Assembly: GCF_900155945.1 (NCBI RefSeq)
Contig: NZ_FTMN01000001.1
Span: forward strand, 697,682-761,681
Length of the DNA stretch: 64,000 nt
Reading direction: 5' to 3'
From: Marinobacterium stanieri
Lineage (GTDB): Bacteria; Pseudomonadota; Gammaproteobacteria; Pseudomonadales; Balneatricaceae
This document shows, piece after piece, positions 46,327 through 54,056 of this stretch. The position numbers were made by a program, and so were the translations under genes. How positions within the stretch are numbered: position 1 is the first letter of the stretch; every line of letters begins with the position of its first letter. The notes below the pieces were generated by a model, which saw only the letters and a program-made list of their open reading frames with translations, had not been told where the DNA came from and ran no database searches.

Positions 46327-48156
46327 TTATTGGTATTCGAACGGCGGCAGCCCGACAGCGGCCAACGCTTCAGCCGAATAGGGGCGGTATGTACCGGCCT
46401 TGTCATCACGCACATACAGCGGGTCGGCGCAGTGCTCCGGGCTGTAGCCCTGACGCTGCAGATCGACCTTGCGCAGTTTGAAGGTGGTGGTCATGTCGGC
46501 GGCTGCGCTGACACGGACAAACTGGGGCGCGGCATAGCGCGGTACGCGCTCTTCCGTCAGGTCGTACAGAGCCTGGGGGTCGAAGCTCTCGCCCTCCTGC
46601 ATCACGATCGCCGCCATACCGGCACGACCTTCATGCTGCGGCACCTGTACGCCATAGATGTTAATCAGCTCGGCTCCGCTCAGATCACCCAGCGCGTTGG
46701 CCACCTCCTGCGTGGAAACGTTCTCGCTCTTCCAGCGGAAGGTATCGCCCACACGGTCGACGAAATAGAAATAGCCGTTTTCGTCATAGCGCAGGAGATC
46801 ACCGGAACTCCACCAGCTGTCACCTTCGCTGAACACGTTGCGCAGAATCTTCTGCTCGGTGGCGTCCGGGTTGGTGTAGCCTTCAAAACGGCCACCACCA
46901 ATCTCGGGGTGGTTGATGATCATGCCGACCCCTTCCCCTACCTCGCCGGGTTCACACTGGATACAGAAGCCATCGGCATCACGCACATGGGTATCGTTTT
47001 CCATGTCGTAACGCAGCAGACGGAAGTTGGTGGTATTCCAGTCCGGCACACGCCCGCAGGAGCCGATGTAGTTATCCACATTGATCAGGTTGGTGTTGGC
47101 CTCGGTTGAGCCCCAGCCTTCATAGACATCCATCTCACCGAAGCGGTCGATCCAGCGTTTCCAGGTTTCTGCGGTCAAGCCTGCACCCATCATGCAGCGC
47201 AGTTTGTGCTCACCGCACTCGTTATCCTGATTAAGAAGATAACGACAAATTTCACCGATGTACTGACAAATTGTGACACCGTTATCGCGCACATCCTGCC
47301 AGAAGCGGCTGACGCTGAACTTGCGCCTTACCAGAATGGTAGACCCAGAGCGCAGCGCCGTGGACGTTACCGATGTCGCCGCTGCGCCGTGATACAGCGG
47401 CAGGCAGCAGTAGAAAACATCATCCGGCGTGGAATCGATGGTCACTTCCATCACATCGCCCGAGCAGAGCCAGCGCATATGGCTGTAGATGGCCGCCTTC
47501 GGCAAGCCGGTCGTGCCGGAGGTGAAAATCAGCAGGGTCGGTGTTTCCGCGGTAATGCCTTCCCGGTAGGAGCGATCCACCTGGGTGCTCCACGCCTGCT
47601 CCAGCGCGGTGATGAAATCGCTGCTCAGGCCTTGAAGGTCGGCATCCGACGCCGGCTTTTCCGCATCCGGCAGCAACCAGAGCGGCGTTTTGATACCGGG
47701 TGTCTGGGCAAAGTTGTGTGCACACTCTTCACCCACAATGGCAGCCTTTGCCTCTGTGGACTCCAGCGCATGCTGCAGGGGTTTGCCCGTGATCTGGTTG
47801 TTGATGAATGCCACCACAACACCGATTTTGGTCAAACCGAACCAGGTCCAGAAGAACTCGGGGCGGTTTTCCAAAGCCATGGCACAGACATCACCCGGCT
47901 TGAGCCCGCACGCCAGTGCCGCATGGGCAACCTTGTTGGCCCGGGCGTTTACATCGGCATAACTGAAGCGGCTATCACTGTAGAGGATGAACGGGTGCTC
48001 ACCCAGCTCAGCGGCTTTTTCCTCGATACGATCCGCAATCGTATAGTGATCCAGCGGTTTGATCTGGCCCGCCGCCTGAGCCCGGCGGATCAACTTCTGT
48101 TGGGTTTCCTCACGCGGCACCACCGCGGGTGATGGCGCAGATTGATTGGCACTCAT
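46327..48156 (-). CDS. FATP-type acyl-CoA synthetase (candidate bile-acid/steroid CoA ligase)
   Basis: A 609-aa adenylate-forming enzyme. TLLIFTSGTTGLPKAAIYSH is the AMP-binding loop; YEGWGSTEANTNLIN and VGDTFRWKSENVSTQEVANA are characteristic of the very-long-chain/FATP branch that includes bile acyl-CoA synthetases. It would activate a carboxylated steroid side chain to its CoA thioester with ATP. It lies between NTF2-like and Ltp-like genes in one leftward operon, consistent with side-chain entry into beta-oxidation. Confidence 0.88.
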   Translation of the reverse strand: MSANQSAPSPAVVPREETQQKLIRRAQAAGQIKPLDHYTIADRIEEKAAELGEHPFILYSDSRFSYADVNARANKVAHAALACGLKPGDVCAMALENRPEFFWTWFGLTKIGVVVAFINNQITGKPLQHALESTEAKAAIVGEECAHNFAQTPGIKTPLWLLPDAEKPASDADLQGLSSDFITALEQAWSTQVDRSYREGITAETPTLLIFTSGTTGLPKAAIYSHMRWLCSGDVMEVTIDSTPDDVFYCCLPLYHGAAATSVTSTALRSGSTILVRRKFSVSRFWQDVRDNGVTICQYIGEICRYLLNQDNECGEHKLRCMMGAGLTAETWKRWIDRFGEMDVYEGWGSTEANTNLINVDNYIGSCGRVPDWNTTNFRLLRYDMENDTHVRDADGFCIQCEPGEVGEGVGMIINHPEIGGGRFEGYTNPDATEQKILRNVFSEGDSWWSSGDLLRYDENGYFYFVDRVGDTFRWKSENVSTQEVANALGDLSGAELINIYGVQVPQHEGRAGMAAIVMQEGESFDPQALYDLTEERVPRYAAPQFVRVSAAADMTTTFKLRKVDLQRQGYSPEHCADPLYVRDDKAGTYRPYSAEALAAVGLPPFEYQ

Positions 48157-48194
48157 GCGCTGCTTCCTTTGTTGTTATGTTATGGGCCGCTGGC

Positions 48195-48824
48195 TCAGCG
48201 TACCCGGATTTTGGGCGGTGGTGTATCACCGCGCATGGTTTGCAAAAAGGCATCTACCGGAGCTGGCGGCGCGACCTCTGGCAACTCATCTGTCGAGGGG
48301 CGCTGACTCCAGAACTGCTGCCAGGACGGGAACAAACCATGGAAGGTACCTTCATAGGGCTCACGCCCCGGCCAGCGCATTTTCATGTCGCCGATGGGTG
48401 GCTTGTTCAGATCGGTGGCGTACCAGTAGCAGGGCAAACGACGGCGGAAGTACCACTGGCCATCAATGCGTTCATAGTCATCCCAATAGAGCATCTGCAT
48501 GATGACCCACTCGGGGCCGGTCTCATGCTCGTTCTTGGAATACACCACGCCGATTGCATGGTCTTCATCAATGAACTCGATGATGTGCTGCCCCAGGTGG
48601 TGTGAAGTCCCGGTGAACTGATCACGCAGGGTGGTATCCACCCAGGCCTTCAGATGTTCGCGGCCCAACTTGTTGCGACCCACGCGGATATCCGGCGCAA
48701 ACAGATTTACGTGTGCATCCAGATCGCGCATATCCAGCGACAGGGAATAACGCCCCGCCAGCTGACGGATCGCTTCGGTGGACTCCACCCGGTCCAGGCG
48801 CTGTTCAAGTGTCATCTCAGCCAT
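48195..48824 (-). CDS. NTF2/SnoaL-like protein, possible steroid dehydratase or isomerase
   Basis: A 209-aa cone-fold protein starting at ATG 48824 (GAGG five bases upstream). The layout AIRQLAGRYSLSLDMRD, TSHHLGQH and YERIDGQWYFRR resembles the BaiE family of bile-acid 7-alpha-dehydratases and related steroid dehydratases; Y26, D31 and H75/H76 fall where BaiE has its Tyr, Asp and His. The 50-residue C-terminal extension after the fold is extra. Function as hydroxysteroid dehydratase is inferred from fold and context only. Confidence 0.75.
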   Translation of the reverse strand: MAEMTLEQRLDRVESTEAIRQLAGRYSLSLDMRDLDAHVNLFAPDIRVGRNKLGREHLKAWVDTTLRDQFTGTSHHLGQHIIEFIDEDHAIGVVYSKNEHETGPEWVIMQMLYWDDYERIDGQWYFRRRLPCYWYATDLNKPPIGDMKMRWPGREPYEGTFHGLFPSWQQFWSQRPSTDELPEVAPPAPVDAFLQTMRGDTPPPKIRVR

Positions 48825-48831
48825 ACTCACC

Positions 48832-49563
48832 TCAGATGAAGACCATGCCGCCGTTTACGGCGATATTCTGACCGGTCATGAAACCGGCATCATCGCTGGC
48901 GAGGAAAGAGGCAACCTTGGCCACATCGTCCGGCTCGGCCATACGGCCCATGGGAATGGCGTTGATCATCTGCTGCATCCACTCTTCCGGGATGCCCTGC
49001 ATCATCGGCGTGTTGGTTGCGCCCGGCACCAGGGTGTTAACGCGGATACCGTTGGGCGCCAGCTCGCGAGCGATACTGCGGGTCAGGCCCATGACACCGG
49101 CCTTGGACGCCACGTAATGGCTGGGGCCTTCACCGGACACAGCGGCAGAACTGGAAACATTGATGATGGAACCACCGCCGTTCTCCAGCATCAGACGAGC
49201 GCCTTCACGGCAGCACAGGAAGGTGCCCTTCAGGTTCACGCCCACAACGCGATCCCAGTTTTCATCAGGGGTATTGAGGAACTCATCGACAGCACCGGTG
49301 CCGGCGTTGTTCACCACCACATCCAGGCGGCCAAAGGCCTCTTTAACCTGTTGCATGGCGCCCTGCACCGATTCGCTGTTGGCGATATCACAGGCGATGG
49401 CGATTACCTCACCGTCGCAAGCCGCAGCAGTCGCTTCAGCCGCTTCCTTGTTGATATCAATGGCGGCCACTTTGGCACCCTCGGCAGCAAACTTCTGTAC
49501 CACTGCCTGTCCCATGCCCTGGCCTGCGCCGGTTACGAATACCACCTTGCCTTGATGTTTCAT
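48832..49563 (-). CDS. Short-chain dehydrogenase, FabG-like (hydroxysteroid/hydroxyacyl oxidoreductase)
   Basis: A 243-aa SDR with TGAGQGMGQAVVQKFA, NNAG and INVSSSAAVSGEGPSHYVAS (Ser/YxxxK). The start ATG 49563 has GGAGG seven bases upstream. It is the first gene of the operon leading to the DUF35-MaoC gene, opposite hsaD. The sequence class contains both ACP reductases and hydroxysteroid dehydrogenases; the context favours the latter. Confidence 0.85.
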   Translation of the reverse strand: MKHQGKVVFVTGAGQGMGQAVVQKFAAEGAKVAAIDINKEAAEATAAACDGEVIAIACDIANSESVQGAMQQVKEAFGRLDVVVNNAGTGAVDEFLNTPDENWDRVVGVNLKGTFLCCREGARLMLENGGGSIINVSSSAAVSGEGPSHYVASKAGVMGLTRSIARELAPNGIRVNTLVPGATNTPMMQGIPEEWMQQMINAIPMGRMAEPDDVAKVASFLASDDAGFMTGQNIAVNGGMVFI

Positions 49564-49646
49564 CACACGTCCTCCCGTGCACCCTCAGGCACACCGCTTC
49601 AGGTTCTTGTTGTGTGATGCATCTTCAGCCACCCCTGCAACCGCTA

Positions 49647-49665
49647 CATCGTCCATCAAGACTAA
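49647..49665 (-). promoter_or_regulatory. Shared 19-bp element, SDR-side copy
   Basis: Read leftward: TTAGTCTTGATGGACGATG, 17 of 19 identical to the hsaC element, ending 83 bp before the SDR start codon and in the same orientation relative to the gene it precedes. Confidence 0.65.
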
Positions 49666-49683
49666 GACCCTAACTACTTCTGA

Positions 49684-49702
49684 CTGGTCTGAACGGACGA
49701 TG
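49684..49702 (+). promoter_or_regulatory. Shared 19-bp element, hsaD-side copy
   Basis: Read rightward: CTGGTCTGAACGGACGATG, 15 of 19 identical to the hsaC element, ending 85 bp before hsaD. It faces the SDR-side copy across 18 bp, so each divergent gene has its own properly oriented element. A GATAAG (49718-49723) follows as possible -10. Confidence 0.6.
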
Positions 49703-49787
49703 ATGCGGACGGCAGCGGATAAGAGGATTAATGCGACCCGATCTGTCCGCGGCGGCGCCATGCCGACGCCATAATAAGGAGAACACC

Positions 49788-50618
49788 ATGGACCATCTGG
49801 ACCTGCCGTTGCCCATCGGCCAGTACGCTGAACTGGAAAACGGCCTGACACTGCATTACCTGGAGGCGGGAGAAGGCCCGGTCGTTATCTGGCTGCATGG
49901 CAGCGGCCCCGGCGCCAGCGGTTTCAGTAACTTCAAGACCAACTACCCGATCTTTGCCGAAGCCGGTTTCCGTAACATCGTGCTCGACTTGCCGGGATTT
50001 GGCCGTTCCAGCAAGCCGGAAGATGCCTACTACAACCTCGACTTTTTCGTTGAGTGCCTGAATCAGTTCTTGCAGGCCACCGGTATAGAACGCTGCACTC
50101 TGCTGGGCAACTCACTGGGCGGTGCCATTGCACTGGGCCAGGCTCTCGCACACCCCGACACAGTTGAACGTCTGGTACTCATGGCACCCGGTGGCGTGGA
50201 AGAGCGCGAGACCTACTTCCAGATGGAAGGGATCGTACGTATGGTCGAAGTGTTCGGCCAGGGCCCCATGGGCGTTGAAGAGATGCGTCAGGTGATGCAG
50301 CTGCAGTTGTACGATGCATCCCAGCTGGATGAGGAACTGCTGAAAGAACGTGCCGCCGTGGCGGTGCTACAGCCGGCCAACCTGTTTTCCACCATGATGG
50401 TGCCCAACATGACCGAGCGCCTGAGTGAACTGCGATGCCCGATTCTCGGTTTCTGGGGCAGCAACGACCGCTTCAATCCCGTCGAAGGGGTGTTCAAGTT
50501 CATGGACAATGCCCCCGAAGCACGCTTCACCGTTTTGAACCGCTGTGGCCACTGGGTTCAGGTTGAACATACCGACCTGTTCAACCGCACCTGTATCGAT
50601 TTCATGCAGCAGGGCTGA
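49788..50618 (+). CDS. hsaD: Meta-cleavage product hydrolase HsaD/TesD
   Basis: A 276-aa alpha/beta hydrolase of the carbon-carbon bond (MCP) hydrolase group. The oxyanion part is WLHGSGPGASGFSNF, the nucleophile S109 is in LLGNSLGGAIA, the Asp is in NDRFNP and the His in NRCGHWVQVEH. In steroid degradation HsaD splits the HsaC product (4,9-DSHA) into the bicyclic HIP acid and a C5 dienoate. Start ATG 49788 follows AAGGAG; longer open frames upstream lack a site. Confidence 0.88.
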   Translation: MDHLDLPLPIGQYAELENGLTLHYLEAGEGPVVIWLHGSGPGASGFSNFKTNYPIFAEAGFRNIVLDLPGFGRSSKPEDAYYNLDFFVECLNQFLQATGIERCTLLGNSLGGAIALGQALAHPDTVERLVLMAPGGVEERETYFQMEGIVRMVEVFGQGPMGVEEMRQVMQLQLYDASQLDEELLKERAAVAVLQPANLFSTMMVPNMTERLSELRCPILGFWGSNDRFNPVEGVFKFMDNAPEARFTVLNRCGHWVQVEHTDLFNRTCIDFMQQG

Positions 50619-50668
50619 AGTCCCGTCATCAAGAGTACATACTCTGAACAGATTCAGGAGTGATGCCT

Positions 50669-52798
50669 ATGGCCGCTTTTCAACACCTTATCACACCAGG
50701 CAGGATCGGCTCGCTGGAGCTGAAAAACCGCATTCTGATGGCTCCCATGGGGTCGAACATGGCCGAATGCTCCGGCCATTGTGGCGATCGCATCCAAGCC
50801 TTTTATGAGGCCCGCGCCAAGGGCGGTGCCGGTATGCTGACCATGGGGGTCGGCTCCATCGCCTACCCCGCCGGCACCGCCGAGCCCTATCAGGTGGGTA
50901 TTTCATCGGATGATTTCATTCCGGGACTGAAACAGCTCACCGACCGGGTACACAAGCACGGCAGCAAGATTGCCATCCAGCTGCAGCATGCCGGCAAGAC
51001 CTCAGTGCGCGACCTGGCTGAAGGCCGCGAGCTGTGGGTGCCGTCCATGCCGCCGGCCGCCAACACCGACATGTTTGCCGCCCTGACCCAATCCGAACTG
51101 GGCCGCTTTATCAGCTCCTCCAAGGGGCGCGAGAAAGGTGGTGTCCGTATTCGGGTGATGGATAAGGATGATATCCGACAGATGGTCAGCTGGTTTGCTG
51201 ATGCCGCCGAGCGTGCGCAAAAGGCGGGCTTCGATGGCGTCGAGATCCATGCCGGGCACACCTATATCATCTCGGGTTTCCTCTCGCCCTACTACAACAC
51301 CCGTGACGACGAGTACGGCGGCCCGCTGGAAAACCGCGCCCGCCTGCTGCTGGAAGTGATTGCAGCCGTGCGTGAACGGGTGGGCCAGGATTACCCGGTG
51401 TGGATGCGCATGGATGCGATCGAGCTGGATCTGCCCGGCGGCATCAGCCTGGAAGACGCCACGCTCACGGCCAAAATGGCACAGGACGCCGGTATCGATC
51501 TGATCAGTGTATCAGCCTACGCCAACCTGAAAAACGGTAATGCCTTTACCCAGGCACCGATTCCGCACGACCGGGCGCGCTTTCTCGAATGGGCGGCGCA
51601 TATTCGCCAGCACCTCGATATCCCGGTCACCGCTGCCGGTCGCCTTGATCCCGAGGTGGCAGACAAGGCAATTGAAGACGGCAAATGCGATTTCGTGGCC
51701 ATGGGCCGCAAGCTGCTGGCTGATCCAGACCTGCCCAATAAGTTGAGTGAAAACCGCGCTGCCGATGTGCGCCCCTGCATCTATTGCTACGCGTGCGTCA
51801 GCCAGATTTTCATCAATGAGCGGGTCAAATGTGCGGTCAATCCGCAAACGGGCCATGAATCCGAACTGCAATTGATCGCCAGCGACAGCCCCAAGAAGGT
51901 GCTGGTAGTCGGCGGTGGTCCGGCCGGTCTGGAAGCCGCCCGCGTCAGTGCTCTGCGCGGTCATCAGGTCACTTTGGTGGAGCGCAGTGGCCGCCTCGGC
52001 GGTACCCTGTTCTTTGCAGCCCTGGCCTACCCGGAAAACGGTCCCCTGCTCGACTATCTGATCAAGCAGGTGCGTGATTTGCCCATCGATGTCCGTTTGA
52101 ATACCAATGCGGATGAGGTGTTGGTCAAAGAACTGAACCCCGATCAGGTGATCCTTTCCGTGGGTGCGCGTCGCAACGCACCGGACATCCCGGGTGCCGA
52201 CCAGAAGCATGTATGGTCCGGCGATGAACTGCGCAAGCTGATGACCGGTGAAGGTGCCGACATCGCCAAACGCAAGCTCAGCGTTACCCAGCGCGTCATG
52301 ATGAAATCCGGCTCACTGGTCGGCGTCACCAACAGTACCGAGGCCATTCAAAGCCTGTCCAAACTCTGGATGCCACTGGGCAAGAAGGTCGCCATCATCG
52401 GTGGCGGGCTGGTCGGGCTGGAGCTGGCCGAGTTTCTGGTAGAACGTGGCCGCGAGGTACAGGTACTGGAACCGGGGCCGGACCTGGGTGCCGAACTTTC
52501 TATCGTGCGCCGCTGGAGAGTGCTGCACAACCTGGAAAGCCACGGCGTGCGCATGGAGAAAAACACCCAGATACACACCATCGGCAAGAAGGCCCTCAGC
52601 TACACCGACGCCGAAGGCAAAGGCCATGAGCTGGACGCTGACTCGGTCGTGTTGGCTGTGGGTGCCGAGACCAATAACTGCCTGAGCCACAGTCTTGAAA
52701 AGCATGGCATAGAGGTGATCAATATCGGTGACGGTGCCGAAGTGGCTTATATCGAAGGCGCTCTGCGCTCGGGGATTAAGGCGGCCGTGAGCCTGTGA
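50669..52798 (+). CDS. Old-yellow-enzyme/FAD reductase of the FadH-BaiCD type
   Basis: A 709-aa fusion: an N-terminal FMN TIM-barrel (LKNRILMAPMG; SPYYNTRDDEYGGPLENRAR), a [4Fe-4S] cysteine cluster CIYCYACV followed by VKC at about 370-390, then FAD and NAD(P)H domains (VLVVGGGPAGLEAARVSA; VAIIGGGLVGLELAEF). The family includes 2,4-dienoyl-CoA reductase and the bile-acid BaiCD/BaiH oxidoreductases acting on 3-oxo-4-ene steroids. Start ATG 50669 lies eight bases after GGAG. It is probably co-transcribed with hsaD (50-bp gap) and may reduce a steroid double bond. Confidence 0.86.
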   Translation: MAAFQHLITPGRIGSLELKNRILMAPMGSNMAECSGHCGDRIQAFYEARAKGGAGMLTMGVGSIAYPAGTAEPYQVGISSDDFIPGLKQLTDRVHKHGSKIAIQLQHAGKTSVRDLAEGRELWVPSMPPAANTDMFAALTQSELGRFISSSKGREKGGVRIRVMDKDDIRQMVSWFADAAERAQKAGFDGVEIHAGHTYIISGFLSPYYNTRDDEYGGPLENRARLLLEVIAAVRERVGQDYPVWMRMDAIELDLPGGISLEDATLTAKMAQDAGIDLISVSAYANLKNGNAFTQAPIPHDRARFLEWAAHIRQHLDIPVTAAGRLDPEVADKAIEDGKCDFVAMGRKLLADPDLPNKLSENRAADVRPCIYCYACVSQIFINERVKCAVNPQTGHESELQLIASDSPKKVLVVGGGPAGLEAARVSALRGHQVTLVERSGRLGGTLFFAALAYPENGPLLDYLIKQVRDLPIDVRLNTNADEVLVKELNPDQVILSVGARRNAPDIPGADQKHVWSGDELRKLMTGEGADIAKRKLSVTQRVMMKSGSLVGVTNSTEAIQSLSKLWMPLGKKVAIIGGGLVGLELAEFLVERGREVQVLEPGPDLGAELSIVRRWRVLHNLESHGVRMEKNTQIHTIGKKALSYTDAEGKGHELDADSVVLAVGAETNNCLSHSLEKHGIEVINIGDGAEVAYIEGALRSGIKAAVSL

Positions 52799-52803
52799 AC
52801 CAC

Positions 52804-52830
52804 GGGAGCCTCCGGCTCCCTCTTCTCTTT
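52804..52830 (+). terminator. Terminator of the hsaD operon
   Basis: GGGAGCC - TCC - GGCTCCC, a perfect 7-bp stem, followed by TCTTCTCTTT, starting six bases after the stop of the FAD reductase gene. Confidence 0.82.
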
Positions 52831-53040
52831 AACTCTTCCCTTGCGGCAGCAAAGTCATGCCGGATTACACCACTTCCCGTCGCCTGTGACTTAGGGTAGC
52901 CTTGCCTTAAATTCATACGTCAAAGCGTATATGCAAGGAATCAGTATGCAGCAAGGACGCGCGCATCTTTCCAGGGCTTCAGTGCTTGACAATGAGCCTA
53001 CTCAATACCAGACTTGGCTTTACATCCGCCCCTTGGCAGT

Positions 53041-53085
53041 AAGCCCCCTCAAACATCCAGAGGGTGTGCCGATCCCCTGGGGCTT
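53041..53085 (+). promoter_or_regulatory. Possible structured leader of the NYN gene
   Basis: AAGCCCC (53041-53047) pairs with GGGGCTT (53079-53085), with a nested CCTC/GAGG helix inside. The structure lies about 45 bp before the NYN start, within a 300-bp gap (52831-53130) that otherwise holds only a promoter region and a doubtful short frame. Function unknown. Confidence 0.35.
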
Positions 53086-53130
53086 CCTTCTTTCTGGCCA
53101 CCCCGGGATTCTGTACTGCGGGGGCCTGCC

Positions 53131-53964
53131 ATGAACAACCGCAACATTGCCATACTCATTGATGGCGGTTTTTTCCTCAAACGACTCAATAAACTCGTCC
53201 CTGAAAATGACTGTGATTCAGCCGAGAATGTTGCGTCCTGTATTCGACGCATGTGCCGAAACCATATCCGCAATCTTACCGGAGAGGGTGGTTCTCGTTG
53301 GCAGCAGCATGTGTACCGCATTTTCTTCTATGATGCTTTGCCATACGAAGGAAAAGCCCATCATCCCATTGATAACCGACCAATCGACTTTGCCAAGTCG
53401 GACGTTGCGCGTTACCGCAATGAGCTTTTTGATCTCCTTCGCAAAATGCGTAAGGTCGCCTTACGCTTGGGCAAAGTAAACAAGGACAAGGATTGGACCC
53501 TGTCTCCTCGCTTGACTAAAAAGTTGCTGAAAACACGTCAGTGGGTCAATGCCCTGGAGCAACTTGAGGAAATCGAGGCCGGGGAAGACACTGAAGCAAC
53601 AGCCTTCACCTTTTCAGCCGAACAGGTTGCCAGCCTGATGAAACTCCGTGACCTGTGGAATTCACTGGATACTGGTGCTGTTAGCCTGGGGCTGCGTCAG
53701 AAAGGCGTAGATATGCGAATTGGTGTCGACATCACTTCCCTCACGCTCAAGCGCCAGGTTGATACCATCATTCTGGTTGCTGGAGATAGTGACTTCGTAC
53801 CTGCGGCCAAACTGGCAAGACGCGAAGGTATAGAGTTTATCCTTGATCCACTCTGGCAACAGGTCAATGCAGACCTGTTTGAGCACATTGATGGTTTACA
53901 GTCCGGTCTTCCTCGACCTGGAAGCGCAAATCCGCACTACAACCCAAGTACGCTGGATGAATAA
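53131..53964 (+). CDS. NYN-domain (LabA/DUF88-like PIN-fold) protein
   Basis: A 277-aa protein. NIAILIDGGFFLKRLNKL at the N-terminus supplies the first acidic residue, RIFFYDALPYE follows, and IILVAGDSDFVPAAKLARRE gives the late acidic cluster of the NYN/PIN nuclease fold. LabA-like proteins of this kind are putative metal-dependent RNases. Start ATG 53131 lacks a clear ribosome site; the conserved domain begins immediately after it. It stands alone between the hsaD operon and a convergent chemoreceptor gene, with no sign of a link to steroid use. Confidence 0.85.
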   Translation: MNNRNIAILIDGGFFLKRLNKLVPENDCDSAENVASCIRRMCRNHIRNLTGEGGSRWQQHVYRIFFYDALPYEGKAHHPIDNRPIDFAKSDVARYRNELFDLLRKMRKVALRLGKVNKDKDWTLSPRLTKKLLKTRQWVNALEQLEEIEAGEDTEATAFTFSAEQVASLMKLRDLWNSLDTGAVSLGLRQKGVDMRIGVDITSLTLKRQVDTIILVAGDSDFVPAAKLARREGIEFILDPLWQQVNADLFEHIDGLQSGLPRPGSANPHYNPSTLDE

Positions 53965-53970
53965 AGGCGG

Positions 53971-54042
53971 GCTACAAGATGTCAACGCCGCTGTTTCAAT
54001 AGATACCCCCGCCCGGCAGGCGGAGGTATTGGATCTTGTAGC
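53971..54042. repeat. Long imperfect inverted repeat between convergent genes
   Basis: Outer arms GCTACAAGAT (53971-53980) and ATCTTGTAGC (54033-54042) are perfect complements. An inner stem TACCCCCGCC (54004-54013) / GGCGGAGGTA (54019-54028) has one mismatch and a CGGCA loop. The element fills the gap between the NYN and chemoreceptor genes and probably serves as a two-way terminator; a mobile palindromic repeat is an alternative. Confidence 0.6.
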
Positions 54043-54056
54043 GGCTCTTATAAACG

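Noticed and set aside
52931-53134. A 67-codon frame just upstream of the NYN gene
   Set aside because: It has no ribosome site, overlaps the NYN start, and its composition looks like a structured leader rather than protein.
53971-54042. Integron attC site
   Set aside because: The palindrome lacks the conserved core sites of attC and there is no integrase or cassette array; a two-way terminator fits better.
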